The position numbers and the translations under genes were made by a program. This document shows, piece after piece, positions 18,036 to 26,306 of a stretch of 64,000 nucleotides of DNA. The notes beneath the pieces were generated by a model, which was not told the DNA's origin, made no database searches, and saw only the letters and a program-made list of their open reading frames with translations. Each line of letters opens with the position of its first letter. Positions within the stretch are counted from its first letter, which is position 1. The DNA comes from Celeribacter sp. HF31 (GTDB taxonomy: Bacteria > Pseudomonadota > Alphaproteobacteria > Rhodobacterales > Rhodobacteraceae): positions 62,001 through 126,000 of the forward strand of contig NZ_JAATOT010000006.1 in assembly GCF_011806455.1 (NCBI RefSeq), in the 5' to 3' direction.

Positions 18036-19539
18036 GCACGCCAGAGACCACCCGATAACTCAAAGCTTCGGCCAGATGCGGGCGGCGCACATTCTCCTCG
18101 CCCGCCAGATCGGCAATGGTGCGCGCGACCCGCAGGACGCGGTGATAGCCCCGCGCCGAGAGCCCAAGCTTCTCCGCAGCCTTGGTCAAAATCTCGCGCC
18201 CCTCGGCATCGGGGCTGGCGACATCATCCAGCATTTGCCCCTCGATCTGCGCATTGGTGCGAAATGCTGTGCCGTCATAGCGCTCGGTCTGGATCGCGCG
18301 GGCTTGGGCGACGCGCGCCGCAACTGTGGCGGAACTGTCGCCGGAGGGCGGCAGGTCCAAATCCTGAAACTGCACGGGCGGCATCTCGAGGCGCAAATCG
18401 AAACGATCCATCAAGGGCCCGGAAATGCGGCCAAGATACTCCTCGCCACAGAGAGGCACTTTGGCGCAGGCCCGCGCCGGGTCAGGCAGATACCCGCATT
18501 TGCAGGGGTTCGCGGCCGCAACCAACATGAATCGCGCGGGGTAGCGCATATGGGCGTTGGCCCGCGCCACCATAACTTCGCCGGTTTCGATGGGCTGACG
18601 CAGTGTTTCCAACACAGGGCGTGGGAATTCCGGGAATTCATCGAGGAACAACACGCCATTATGCGCCAGCGAAATTTCTCCCGGCTGCGCGCCGCGCCCA
18701 CCGCCGACGATGGCAGCCATGGAGGCCGTGTGATGCGGCTCACGAAAGGGCCGCGCGCGGGAAATGCCGCCTTCGTCCAACAGACCTGCGAGGGAATGAA
18801 TGATCGACGTTTCCAAGGCCTCCTGTGCCGAAAGCGGCGGCAGGATCGTCGGCAGGCGCGCCGCCAACATGGATTTGCCGGAGCCGGGCGTGCCGACCAT
18901 GAACATGTGATGCCCGCCTGCGGCGGCGATCTCCATGGCGCGTTTGGCCTTTTCCTGTCCCTTCACATCGCGCAGATCTCGGTGATGGGAGGGCAGGGTG
19001 ATCTCACCCGGATGGGCCTCATGCAAAGGTCGGTCGCCGGTGAAATGCCGGAGCAATTGCGCGAGGTTTTTCGCGCCATAGACGGGCGTTGCACCGACCC
19101 AAGCAGCCTCCGATCCGCAGGCCTCTGGGCAGGCGAGGACACAGTCCAACTCGGCGGCTTTCAACGCGGCAGGCAGCGCGCCGTTGACTGCGACGAGCGA
19201 CCCGTCCAGCGCCAATTCGCCCAAGGACAGCGTCTCTTCGGCCTTCTCGGCAGGGATCAACCCGGTGGCGGCGAGGATGGCCAATGCGATGGGCAGGTCG
19301 AAATGCGAGCCGATTTTCGGCAGATCGGCAGGCGAGAGGTTGATGACGAGTTTCTTCGATGGCAGTGCGATTTGCATCACCGCGAGGGCCGCGCGCACCC
19401 TCTCGCGGGCCTCGGTGACGGCTTTGTCCGGCAGGCCGACGATGGTGAAACTGGGCAATCCGGGGGCGATGGCGCATTGCACCTCGACGGGGCGGGCCTC
19501 GATGCCTTCGAAAGCGACGGAGAATGTCCGTGCGACCAT
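18028..19539 (-). CDS. comM: YifB/ComM family Mg-chelatase-like AAA+ ATPase
   Basis: A 503-residue AAA+ helicase-type protein. ComM promotes branch migration during natural transformation. The N-terminal ChlI/Lon-S5-like domain (VQCAIAPGLPSFTIVGLPD) precedes the AAA+ domain with Walker A GTPGSGKSML near residue 222 and Walker B GVLFLDEFPEF near residue 295; a CKCGYLPDP zinc-like loop and the C-terminal domain follow. The start at 19539 gives the family N-terminus (MVARTFSVAF); the frame is open 105 bp upstream but that part is not family-like. Its leader contains strong inverted repeats and there is a CtrA-like site further upstream. Confidence 0.92.
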   Translation of the reverse strand: MVARTFSVAFEGIEARPVEVQCAIAPGLPSFTIVGLPDKAVTEARERVRAALAVMQIALPSKKLVINLSPADLPKIGSHFDLPIALAILAATGLIPAEKAEETLSLGELALDGSLVAVNGALPAALKAAELDCVLACPEACGSEAAWVGATPVYGAKNLAQLLRHFTGDRPLHEAHPGEITLPSHHRDLRDVKGQEKAKRAMEIAAAGGHHMFMVGTPGSGKSMLAARLPTILPPLSAQEALETSIIHSLAGLLDEGGISRARPFREPHHTASMAAIVGGGRGAQPGEISLAHNGVLFLDEFPEFPRPVLETLRQPIETGEVMVARANAHMRYPARFMLVAAANPCKCGYLPDPARACAKVPLCGEEYLGRISGPLMDRFDLRLEMPPVQFQDLDLPPSGDSSATVAARVAQARAIQTERYDGTAFRTNAQIEGQMLDDVASPDAEGREILTKAAEKLGLSARGYHRVLRVARTIADLAGEENVRRPHLAEALSYRVVSGVLN

Positions 19540-19563
19540 GATGTGCTCCCGGAATGCGTTAAA

Positions 19564-19606
19564 GCGTTTCTCAAAAAACTTGAGGCACTCAATTTTTGAG
19601 AAACGC
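19564..19606. repeat. Inverted repeat in the comM leader
   Basis: GCGTTTCTCAAAAAACTTGAG is mirrored by CTCAATTTTTGAGAAACGC across a GCA loop, with two bases unpaired. It ends 25 bp before the comM start codon. An outer pair (TTAAAGCGTTT at 19559 and AAACGCTTTAA near 19664-19674) brackets it. This could be an attenuating hairpin or an operator. Confidence 0.55.
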
Positions 19607-19705
19607 AGCAATATCAATTCAGTGCGGCAACGTTTTTCCCTCAATCTGACACAGATTAAACGAAAAACGCTTTAACCAATCTTAACCCGTCTAGCGCAGA
19701 CGTGG

Positions 19706-19720
19706 TTAGCAAATGGTTAA
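19706..19720 (-). promoter_or_regulatory. Candidate CtrA-binding site upstream of comM
   Basis: On the minus strand the sequence reads TTAACCATTTGCTAA, a TTAA-N7-cTAA match containing the TTAACCAT half-site, seven of the eight core bases. It is about 170 bp upstream of the comM start. A second pair (TTAACCAATCTTAACC, spacer 6) lies at about 19673-19688. In Rhodobacterales CtrA is known to control competence genes, including comM; binding here is inferred. Confidence 0.4.
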
Positions 19721-19742
19721 CGCGCTCCGCAGCTTGTCGAAT

Positions 19743-20429
19743 TTAGACCGGTTCGGGCCAATCCGTCACGGGCAGGTCCATCGCGTAGGGCACGGGATCA
19801 TAGCTGATCTCAAGCCCGGCTTTGCGCCATTTTTTGAACGCCGGATCGGAGAGATGCGCGTGAACATAGGCCTTGAGGCGATCAGAAACAGGCAGGTCAT
19901 AGCCCGCGATCCGCGCCGCGACCGGCGCGTAAAACGCATCCGCCGCAGAGTAGGCGCCGAAGAGCCAGGGGCCGCCACCCGCGAAGTTTTCGAAGGCATG
20001 AGAGAGAACCGTTTCCAAACGCGAAAGGTCGGCTTTGACGGCATCGGCGACGGCAAATCCCTGATATTGATGCAAAAGCTGCATCGGGCAGGCGCCGCGC
20101 AGGGCCGTAAATCCAGCGTGCATTTCCGCCACAAGCCAGCGCGCGTAGATGCGCGCCTCGGCGTCTTTGGGCCAAAGTCCGGCCTCCGGGTGGCGTTCGG
20201 CCAGCGTCTCGGCCAAGGCGATGCTTTCGCCGATCACCCAACCTTCGGGCGTGCGGGCGGTGGGCACAAAGCGGGCGGGTGACAAGGGGGCGAGGTCCTC
20301 TTTCATGGTGCCGGAATAGAGCCCGACCATGATTTCATTGACCGGGATGTCGAATTTCTCGAACAAAAGCCAACCGCGCAGCGACCAGCTTGAAAAGCTT
20401 TTGTCGCCGATGAAAAGATCGTAAGACAT
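19743..20429 (-). CDS. Glutathione S-transferase family protein
   Basis: A 228-residue protein with an N-terminal thioredoxin-like domain (LFIGDKSFSSWSLRGWLL, where Ser residues replace the classic catalytic Tyr position) and a C-terminal all-helical domain with GGGPWLFGAYSAADAFYAPVA, the conserved SxxD N-capping box. It is cytoplasmic and binds glutathione; gshB nearby makes the cofactor. The substrate is unknown. A GGAGGTT ribosome-binding site lies just upstream of the ATG at 20429. It lies 76 bp downstream of the histidine phosphatase gene in the same direction. Confidence 0.85.
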   Translation of the reverse strand: MSYDLFIGDKSFSSWSLRGWLLFEKFDIPVNEIMVGLYSGTMKEDLAPLSPARFVPTARTPEGWVIGESIALAETLAERHPEAGLWPKDAEARIYARWLVAEMHAGFTALRGACPMQLLHQYQGFAVADAVKADLSRLETVLSHAFENFAGGGPWLFGAYSAADAFYAPVAARIAGYDLPVSDRLKAYVHAHLSDPAFKKWRKAGLEISYDPVPYAMDLPVTDWPEPV

Positions 20430-20493
20430 AGAGAACCTCCAACTGTTTGCGATAGTCTATGAGGAAATCTACCATCATAAAAATTCATATTTG

Positions 20494-20510
20494 ATTGATA
20501 TTATATCAAT
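20494..20510. repeat. AT-rich 8-bp inverted repeat at the end of the phosphatase gene
   Basis: ATTGATAT and ATATCAAT flank one base. The region is far more AT-rich than the surroundings. It lies about 65-80 bp upstream of the glutathione transferase start, so it could be an operator or part of its promoter. Confidence 0.35.
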
Positions 20511-21075
20511 ATTTGTGATTTATGAGGTTGCACGCCCATGGTCCGGAGAGGCCTTCGGGACAGTCGATGATGGTGCAGGACAGTGGATCAATCTGGTGCC
20601 CGAGGGCTTCAAAAGCCGAGCAAGACAGTGCCTTTTGCAGCAACGCCATGATTACCCCCATATGTGCCACGATGACGGTTTCGCCGGAAAGTGCCGCGAC
20701 ACCTTCATGCACGCGGGCGGAAAACCGGTTCCAGCTTTCGCCGCCTGGCGGGGAACTTTCCCCTGGTGTTTCAAAGACTTCGCGGGCAAGGGCGCCATCT
20801 CTGGCTTCAATTTCTGACCAGCTCAGCATCTCCCAATTGCCGAAATGAGTTTCCCGAAAGCGTGCGTCATGCGGCAGGCGGGGACGGGCCCCCTGCACGG
20901 CGCTGGCAGTTTCGACGGCGCGCGTGAGGTCCGACGAGATCACCGGCACGTCGGGCAGCGCAGCCTCCAGCCGGGCAATGGCCGCGTGATCCGACAGATC
21001 GGCGGGCAGGTCTGTCCAGCCGACGAAGGTCTTCGCATGAGTCGGGCCATGCCGGATCAACCAAAGGCGGCTCAT
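20506..21075 (-). CDS. Histidine phosphatase family protein (CobC-like)
   Basis: A 189-residue phosphoglycerate-mutase-like phosphatase. The RHG motif (WLIRHGPTHAKTFVGWTD) starts at residue 5, and the second catalytic His is in IVAHMGVIMAL near residue 140. Because it overlaps cobU by 4 bp, alpha-ribazole-5'-phosphate phosphatase (CobC), a late step of cobalamin synthesis, is the likely role. The family is broad, so this is a context call. Confidence 0.8.
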   Translation of the reverse strand: MSRLWLIRHGPTHAKTFVGWTDLPADLSDHAAIARLEAALPDVPVISSDLTRAVETASAVQGARPRLPHDARFRETHFGNWEMLSWSEIEARDGALAREVFETPGESSPPGGESWNRFSARVHEGVAALSGETVIVAHMGVIMALLQKALSCSAFEALGHQIDPLSCTIIDCPEGLSGPWACNLINHKY

Positions 21076-21605
21076 GCGAGCCCCTCCGGAAGCTGGCCTT
21101 TGAGTGCAAAGGGCAGCCCGGCCATGACGCCGATCACGGTGCCAGCCTCGGCGGCCAAGCGTTGATTAAGCTCGCCTTGCGCGATGCGAAACCGGCGCGC
21201 GAGGGCGTTTTCCGGCACGATCCCGAGGCCCACTTCGTTGGAGACGATGACGATCTCTGCGGGGCAGGCGCGGATCGCAGACAAAAGGGTTTCGGTCTCC
21301 GCCGCCAGATCATGTTCGGCAAACATATGGTTGCTCAGCCACATCGTGGCGCAATCGAACAGGAGAATCTGACCCGCTCTCAGCTCGGAAATCACCCGAT
21401 CCGCGGCCAAAGGTTCCTCTATTGTGCACCAATCATCACCCCGACTTGTGCGATGTTGCGCAGCTTTTGTGCGCATTTCCTCGTCGAAGCATTCTGCGCT
21501 GGCTAAGTAAAGTCTATCTAATTTACTGATATTACATATTTTTTCAGCAATATTGGACTTGCCGGAAGAAGCGCCGCCGAGCACGAGTGTCATATTTGTG
21601 CACAT
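21072..21605 (-). CDS. cobU: Bifunctional adenosylcobinamide kinase / adenosylcobinamide-phosphate guanylyltransferase
   Basis: A 177-residue CobU/CobP enzyme that phosphorylates adenosylcobinamide and then activates it with GMP for nucleotide-loop assembly of vitamin B12. The P-loop GGASSGKS is at residues 10-17 and the IVIVSNEVGLGIVPENALAR motif lies near residue 120; RDxxG-like FRIAQGELNQRLA follows. The start at 21605 or ATG at 21593 is equally possible; neither has a clear ribosome-binding site. Together with the CobC-like gene and the B12-dependent NrdJ at 57195 it indicates a cobalamin-using organism. Confidence 0.92.
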   Translation of the reverse strand: MCTNMTLVLGGASSGKSNIAEKICNISKLDRLYLASAECFDEEMRTKAAQHRTSRGDDWCTIEEPLAADRVISELRAGQILLFDCATMWLSNHMFAEHDLAAETETLLSAIRACPAEIVIVSNEVGLGIVPENALARRFRIAQGELNQRLAAEAGTVIGVMAGLPFALKGQLPEGLA

Positions 21606-21757
21606 GATCGTGAAACCTATTCTTGGTCCAATGCGTTAGGCTTTTCGTAACAGGAGTAGCCACAGCTCGCAAATGACCGTCACGAAGACCCGATAGGGTT
21701 GCTCAGAAGGTAGAACGTGAGATCAAGCCAGAGCGCAAACTCTCAGGAGGTTCAAAT

Positions 21758-22639
21758 ATGGCACTCGATATGACTGCATCCGACAACGCCCTGCCGCGCC
21801 GGGCGATGAAAGCGGAAATGCTGGACGTTGAGACGGAACAGGCGTTGGCCCGCGCGTGGCGCGATCATCGTGACGAGGCGGCGCTGCACCGGCTCGTGAC
21901 AGCCTATATGCGTCTGGCGATTTCCATGGCGGCGAAATTCAAACGCTACGGTGCTCCGATGAGCGATCTCATCCAAGAGGCCGGTCTTGGCCTGATGAAG
22001 GCGGCGGAGAAATTCGACCCCGATCGCGGCGTGCGGTTTTCGACCTATGCCGTGTGGTGGATCAAGGCCTCGATCCAGGACTACGTGATGCGCAACTGGT
22101 CGCTGGTGCGGACCGGATCGACCTCTGCTCAAAAATCGCTGTTCTTCAACATGCGCCGGGTTCAGGCGCGTCTCGAACGCGAGGCCTCTGCGCAGGGCGA
22201 AGCGCTCGATCACGACCAGCTGTTGCAGATGATCGCGATGGATTTGAACGTGCCGCTGCGGGATGTGGAGATCATGGACGGGCGCCTGTCTGGCTCTGAT
22301 TTCTCGCTCAATGCGCAGCAATCGGGCGATGAAGAAGGTCGCGAATGGATCGACACTCTTGCGGATGAGGGCGAAACTACGGCGGAAATGGTCGGCGAAG
22401 CGCATGATCAGGCACAGCTCAAAAGCTGGCTTGGCGAGGCGATGGACCACCTGAGCGAACGGGAGCGATTTATCCTGAAGGCGCGCAAACTTACGGAAGA
22501 CCCGCGCACGCTCGAAAGCCTCGGCGAGGAACTGTCCCTGTCGAAGGAACGCGTGCGTCAACTCGAAGCGGGCGCGCTTCAGAAAATGCGTGTCAGCCTT
22601 GAGACCAACCATCAGGACGTGCGACATTTCTTTTCATGA
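21758..22639 (+). CDS. rpoH2: Alternative sigma factor RpoH2 (sigma-32 family)
   Basis: A 293-residue sigma-70 family factor of the RpoH type. Region 2 is clear (DLIQEAGLGLMKAAEKFDP, then FSTYAVWWIKASIQDYVMRN); the RpoH-box-like QKSLFFNMRR lies near residue 128; region 4 contains ESLGEELSLSKERVRQLE. In Rhodobacteraceae RpoH2 is the paralogue linked to photo-oxidative/singlet-oxygen stress; I assign H2 rather than H1 from sequence character, which is less certain than the family. AGGAGG lies 8-9 nt before the ATG. A ChaN-like gene overlaps its end by 4 bp. Confidence 0.9.
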   Translation: MALDMTASDNALPRRAMKAEMLDVETEQALARAWRDHRDEAALHRLVTAYMRLAISMAAKFKRYGAPMSDLIQEAGLGLMKAAEKFDPDRGVRFSTYAVWWIKASIQDYVMRNWSLVRTGSTSAQKSLFFNMRRVQARLEREASAQGEALDHDQLLQMIAMDLNVPLRDVEIMDGRLSGSDFSLNAQQSGDEEGREWIDTLADEGETTAEMVGEAHDQAQLKSWLGEAMDHLSERERFILKARKLTEDPRTLESLGEELSLSKERVRQLEAGALQKMRVSLETNHQDVRHFFS

Positions 22640-23439
22640 GATTTCCCTTTGCCGTCGCGCTCACTCTGATCGCGGGCCCCGTTTTTTCAGACCAGATCAC
22701 GCCTGAGGCTCTGTCGAATTTGCCTCGGTCGGATGTCGTTTTGCTGGGCGAAGTGCATGACAATCCTGTGCATCATCTTCATCAGGCGCAAGCTGTTGCG
22801 GCGCTCTCGCCCACGGCGATTGTGTTTGAAATGTTGACGCCCGAGCAGGCGGCGCGTGTGACGCCGGAGCTGCGTCGCGATGAGGAGGGATTGGCCGAGG
22901 TCCTGGACTGGGACACATCCGGCTGGCCCGAGTTCTCCATGTATTATCCGATCTTTGCGTCAAGCGATGCGCCTGTCTTTGGTGCCGCTTTGCCGCGCGA
23001 AGATGTGCGTCGGGCTTTCTCTGACGGAGCCGCCGCTGTCTTTGGTGCGGAGGCCGAGCGCTATGGTCTTACCGATGATTTGCCCGAAGAGATACAAACC
23101 GAACGCCAGAAGATGCAGTTCGATGCCCATTGCGAAGCCATGCCGCTAGAGATGATGTCGGGGATGGTGGAGGCGCAAAGGCTACGCGATGCTGCGTTTT
23201 CGCGAGCTGTGATTGAGGCCTATGAGGCGACGGGCGGGCCGGTTGCGGTGATCACTGGCAATGGCCATGCGCGCATGGATTGGGGCATGCCTTCGGTGCT
23301 GGCCAAGGCTGCGCCTTACTTTGAAACGCTTTCCATCGGTCAATTGGAAGACACTCCTGCGGAGGCACCGCCTTACGATCTCTGGTTGGTGACGGCGCCG
23401 ACCCTGCGGGACGATCCCTGTGCCGGGCTCTTGCAATAG
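22636..23439 (+). CDS. ChaN family haem-binding (lipo)protein
   Basis: A 267-residue exported protein. The N-terminus (MRFPFAVALTLIAGPVFS) is a signal peptide; no lipobox Cys is present, so it is probably soluble in the periplasm. The body matches the ChaN/DUF399 family: VVLLGEVHDNPVHHLHQ near residue 35, AIVFEMLTPEQA, and AVITGNGHARMDWGMPS near residue 210. ChaN of Campylobacter binds haem, and a role in iron or haem handling is inferred. It overlaps rpoH2 by 4 bp, so it is probably made with that sigma factor. Confidence 0.82.
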   Translation: MRFPFAVALTLIAGPVFSDQITPEALSNLPRSDVVLLGEVHDNPVHHLHQAQAVAALSPTAIVFEMLTPEQAARVTPELRRDEEGLAEVLDWDTSGWPEFSMYYPIFASSDAPVFGAALPREDVRRAFSDGAAAVFGAEAERYGLTDDLPEEIQTERQKMQFDAHCEAMPLEMMSGMVEAQRLRDAAFSRAVIEAYEATGGPVAVITGNGHARMDWGMPSVLAKAAPYFETLSIGQLEDTPAEAPPYDLWLVTAPTLRDDPCAGLLQ

Positions 23440-23530
23440 CCGGGCAATGCCTCTGAGCATTGTCTCACGCGCGGCCTTGGCTTACACCGTTCCCTGAGAC
23501 TGCGTGCAGGGCCGTGCCGGGAGAGCGAAA

Positions 23531-24730
23531 ATGCTGAACGAAAAGACCATTTTGCTGATCATCGGCGGCGGGATCGCGGCGTTCAAATCGCTCGACCTGA
23601 TCCGTCGCCTGCGTGATGAAGGCGCGCGCGTCGTGCCGGTTTTGACCAAGGCCGCCGAAGAATTCGTGACGCCCTTGTCCGTCTCCGGGCTGGCGGCCGA
23701 AAAAGTTTACCGTGACCTCTTTGATCTCACGGATGAGGCGGAGATGGGGCATATCGAACTGTCCCGTGCCGCCGATCTTGTGGTGATCTCCCCCGCCACC
23801 GCCGATCTCCTGGGCAAGATGGCCGGGGGGCTGGCGAATGATCTGGCCTCGACGCTGTTGATGGCGACAGACAAACCCGTTTTGGTCGCGCCCGCGATGA
23901 ATGTGCGGATGTGGGAACACCCCGCGTGTCAGCGCAATGTGGCGCAGTTGAAACAAGACGGCGTGCTTTTCGTTGGTCCCGAAGAAGGCACCATGGCTTG
24001 CGGTGAATTCGGTCCCGGCCGTCTCTCCGAGACGCCTGACATCATTGCCGCCATTCGGGCCGCTCTGACCGAAGGCCCGCTGAAGGGCAAGCACATCCTC
24101 GTGACCTCCGGCCCAACCCATGAGCCGATTGACCCGGTGCGCTATATCGCCAATCGCTCGTCGGGGGCGCAGGGCACGGCGATTGCCAAGGCACTGCGCG
24201 ATCTCGGCGCCGATGTGAGCTTTGTTACCGGCCCCGCCGATGTGGCCCCTCCGCGCGGGGTGCGGGTGATCCGGGTGGAAACCGCACGCGAGATGAAAGA
24301 GGCGGTCGAGGCCGCTTTGCCCGCCGAGGCCGCTGTGTTCGCCGCCGCCGTGGCGGATTGGCGCGTGGCCTCAGAGAGCGGGTCAAAAATCAAGAAAACA
24401 CAGGGAAAGCTGCCCGTTCTGGAATTTTCCGAAAATCCGGACATTTTGGCGGGTGTGAGCCAGATGCTCGAAGGGCGCCCGCGTCTCGTTGTGGGCTTTG
24501 CAGCCGAGACCGACGATGTGATTGCGCATGCCACGGCGAAACGCAAACGCAAGGGCTGTGATTGGATTGTGGCCAATGACGTCTCGCCCGCCACCGGGAT
24601 CATGGGCGGCGTCGAGAATGCCGTGACCTTGATCACCGAGCGCGGCGCCGATGACTGGCCGCGGATGAGCAAGGACGAGGTGGCGCGTCAGCTGGCCTAT
24701 CGCATTGCCGATCATCTGTCGGGACATTGA
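23531..24730 (+). CDS. coaBC: Bifunctional phosphopantothenoylcysteine decarboxylase / phosphopantothenate-cysteine ligase
   Basis: A 399-residue two-domain enzyme for two consecutive steps of coenzyme A synthesis. The N-terminal flavoprotein CoaC domain begins [16 protein letters not shown] and has the PAMN motif ([13 protein letters not shown], near residue 120). The CoaB domain begins [17 protein letters not shown] near residue 195 and includes the K-rich [14 protein letters not shown]. The start at 23531 was chosen; 23504 would add nine atypical residues. panB and panC at 35-37 kb provide the precursor pantothenate. dut follows 22 bp downstream. Confidence 0.95.
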   Translation: MLNEKTILLIIGGGIAAFKSLDLIRRLRDEGARVVPVLTKAAEEFVTPLSVSGLAAEKVYRDLFDLTDEAEMGHIELSRAADLVVISPATADLLGKMAGGLANDLASTLLMATDKPVLVAPAMNVRMWEHPACQRNVAQLKQDGVLFVGPEEGTMACGEFGPGRLSETPDIIAAIRAALTEGPLKGKHILVTSGPTHEPIDPVRYIANRSSGAQGTAIAKALRDLGADVSFVTGPADVAPPRGVRVIRVETAREMKEAVEAALPAEAAVFAAAVADWRVASESGSKIKKTQGKLPVLEFSENPDILAGVSQMLEGRPRLVVGFAAETDDVIAHATAKRKRKGCDWIVANDVSPATGIMGGVENAVTLITERGADDWPRMSKDEVARQLAYRIADHLSGH

Positions 24731-24752
24731 GTATTTAAACCACGGAAAAAAC

Positions 24753-25220
24753 ATGAGCGTAGAGATCAAAATCCAATGGCTCGACGGGGCCGATACCGAC
24801 ATCAAATTGCCGTCTTATGAGACCGCGCATGCGGCAGGCGGCGACGTGCGCGCGAATTTCCCGCCGGAGCAGCGCGACGTTGGCGTCGTTCTCGAGCCGG
24901 GCGCGCGGGCGTTGATCCCGACAGGGTTCGCGATGGAAATTGAGCCGGGCTATGAGGTGCAGGTGCGGCCGCGTTCGGGTCTTGCGCTCAAGCATGGGAT
25001 CTCCATGGTGAACACGCCAGGCACGATCGACGCGGATTATCGCGGGCCAGTTGGAATTTTGCTGATCAACCACGGGCAAGAGCCGTTTCACATCACCCAC
25101 GGTGAGCGCATCGGCCAGATGATCGTCGCCCCTGTGGTGCAGGCCGCCTACCGTGTGGTCGACAGCCTGAGTGACACCGCGCGTGGCGCGGGTGGGTTTG
25201 GGTCGACCGGGCGCACATGA
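24753..25220 (+). CDS. dut: dUTP diphosphatase (trimeric dUTPase)
   Basis: A 155-residue dUTPase that hydrolyses dUTP to dUMP and keeps uracil out of DNA. The conserved motifs are in order: AGGDVRANF near the start, [24 protein letters not shown] with the catalytic Asp and Tyr, GERIGQMIV, and the C-terminal P-loop-like [10 protein letters not shown]. Start at 24753; an in-frame ATG at 24705 lies inside coaBC. Its stop overlaps the ThiF-like gene by 4 bp. The coaBC-dut pairing is widespread in proteobacteria. Confidence 0.95.
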   Translation: MSVEIKIQWLDGADTDIKLPSYETAHAAGGDVRANFPPEQRDVGVVLEPGARALIPTGFAMEIEPGYEVQVRPRSGLALKHGISMVNTPGTIDADYRGPVGILLINHGQEPFHITHGERIGQMIVAPVVQAAYRVVDSLSDTARGAGGFGSTGRT

Positions 25221-26254
25221 CGTTTTTCCTGATCATCGCCGCCGTGCTTTGGGGCATCGGCTGGCTGACCGGCGCGCCGACGCGGGCGCGCTGGGCGATG
25301 ATCGGGGTGTTGTATCTCGCTGTTTTGATAGCGCTTTTTGTGCTGCCCGAAGGTCATGCTTTGCGTGTGAGCCTTGGCGGTTCCTTGGGCGAATGGCTCT
25401 TGATCGGTGTCGGGGCGGCGATCATTATCGCTTACCGTGCGGGCTTGGCAGCGCTGCGCAAGAAGGCGCAGCCGAAACCTCAGACGCCAGAACCGCAAAG
25501 CGAGGGCACGTTCCGCCCCGCCGAACTGGACCGCTACATGCGCCATATCCTGCTGCGCGAAATCGGCGGGCCTGGGCAGAAAAAGCTGAAAGAGGCGAAG
25601 GTTTTGGTGATCGGCGCCGGTGGTCTTGGCGCGCCGGTTCTGGAATATCTCGCGGCCTCTGGTGTGGGTGTGATCGGGGTGGTCGACCCGGATGTGGTCG
25701 AGGCCTCGAACCTACAACGACAGGTGATTCACACGGATGCGCAATTGGGCGTGCCGAAGGTGTTCTCCGCCGCCGAGGCCATGCGGGCGCAGAACCCATT
25801 CATCGAGGTGCGGCCCTATCATCGGGCGTTTGACGAAGGCTCCATGGAACTGGTCGCCGACTACGATCTGGTGCTTGACGGGACGGATAATTTCGACACG
25901 CGCTACCTGGTGAACCGCGCTTGTGTGACACATAGCATCCCTCTCATCGCAGCAGCGATCACGCAGTGGGAAGGTCAAATCAGCACGTATAAATCGCATG
26001 AAAATGGCCCCTGTTATCAATGTGTGTTCCCTGAGCGTCCTGCCGACGGCATGGTCCCAAGCTGTGCCGAGGCTGGCGTTGCGGCCCCTTTACCGGGGAT
26101 TTTGGGGACGATGATGGCGATGGAAGCGGTCAAGGAAATCACCGGCGCGGGGCAGGGGTTGATGGGGCGGTTGGTCATTCACGATGCGCTTTATGCCGAG
26201 ACGCAGACCATTACCGTGAAAAAGCGAGCCGACTGTCCGATTTGCGGTGGCTGA
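25217..26254 (+). CDS. HesA/MoeB/ThiF family adenylyltransferase with an N-terminal membrane anchor
   Basis: A 345-residue E1-like protein. The first 85 or so residues hold three hydrophobic segments ([47 protein letters not shown]), so it should be inner-membrane bound with a cytoplasmic ThiF domain. That domain has RYMRHILL-type entry ([18 protein letters not shown]), the nucleotide-binding loop [16 protein letters not shown] and the [13 protein letters not shown] segment. Zinc-type pairs CYQC and CPIC are present. MoeB adenylates MoaD and ThiF adenylates ThiS; which carrier protein it serves is unknown. XdhB in this window needs molybdopterin, which makes MoeB activity plausible. Confidence 0.85.
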   Translation: MTFFLIIAAVLWGIGWLTGAPTRARWAMIGVLYLAVLIALFVLPEGHALRVSLGGSLGEWLLIGVGAAIIIAYRAGLAALRKKAQPKPQTPEPQSEGTFRPAELDRYMRHILLREIGGPGQKKLKEAKVLVIGAGGLGAPVLEYLAASGVGVIGVVDPDVVEASNLQRQVIHTDAQLGVPKVFSAAEAMRAQNPFIEVRPYHRAFDEGSMELVADYDLVLDGTDNFDTRYLVNRACVTHSIPLIAAAITQWEGQISTYKSHENGPCYQCVFPERPADGMVPSCAEAGVAAPLPGILGTMMAMEAVKEITGAGQGLMGRLVIHDALYAETQTITVKKRADCPICGG

Positions 26255-26306
26255 CCCTTTTCCTTGCCGCTTTCGAGGCATAGCTTGAAGGCCAAAGGAG
26301 ACACGC

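Noticed and set aside
21606-21757. Cobalamin riboswitch or clear RpoE-type promoter between cobU and rpoH2
   Set aside because: I found no B12-box-like core and no convincing -35/-10 pair for an extracytoplasmic sigma factor; the gap is only 152 bp.
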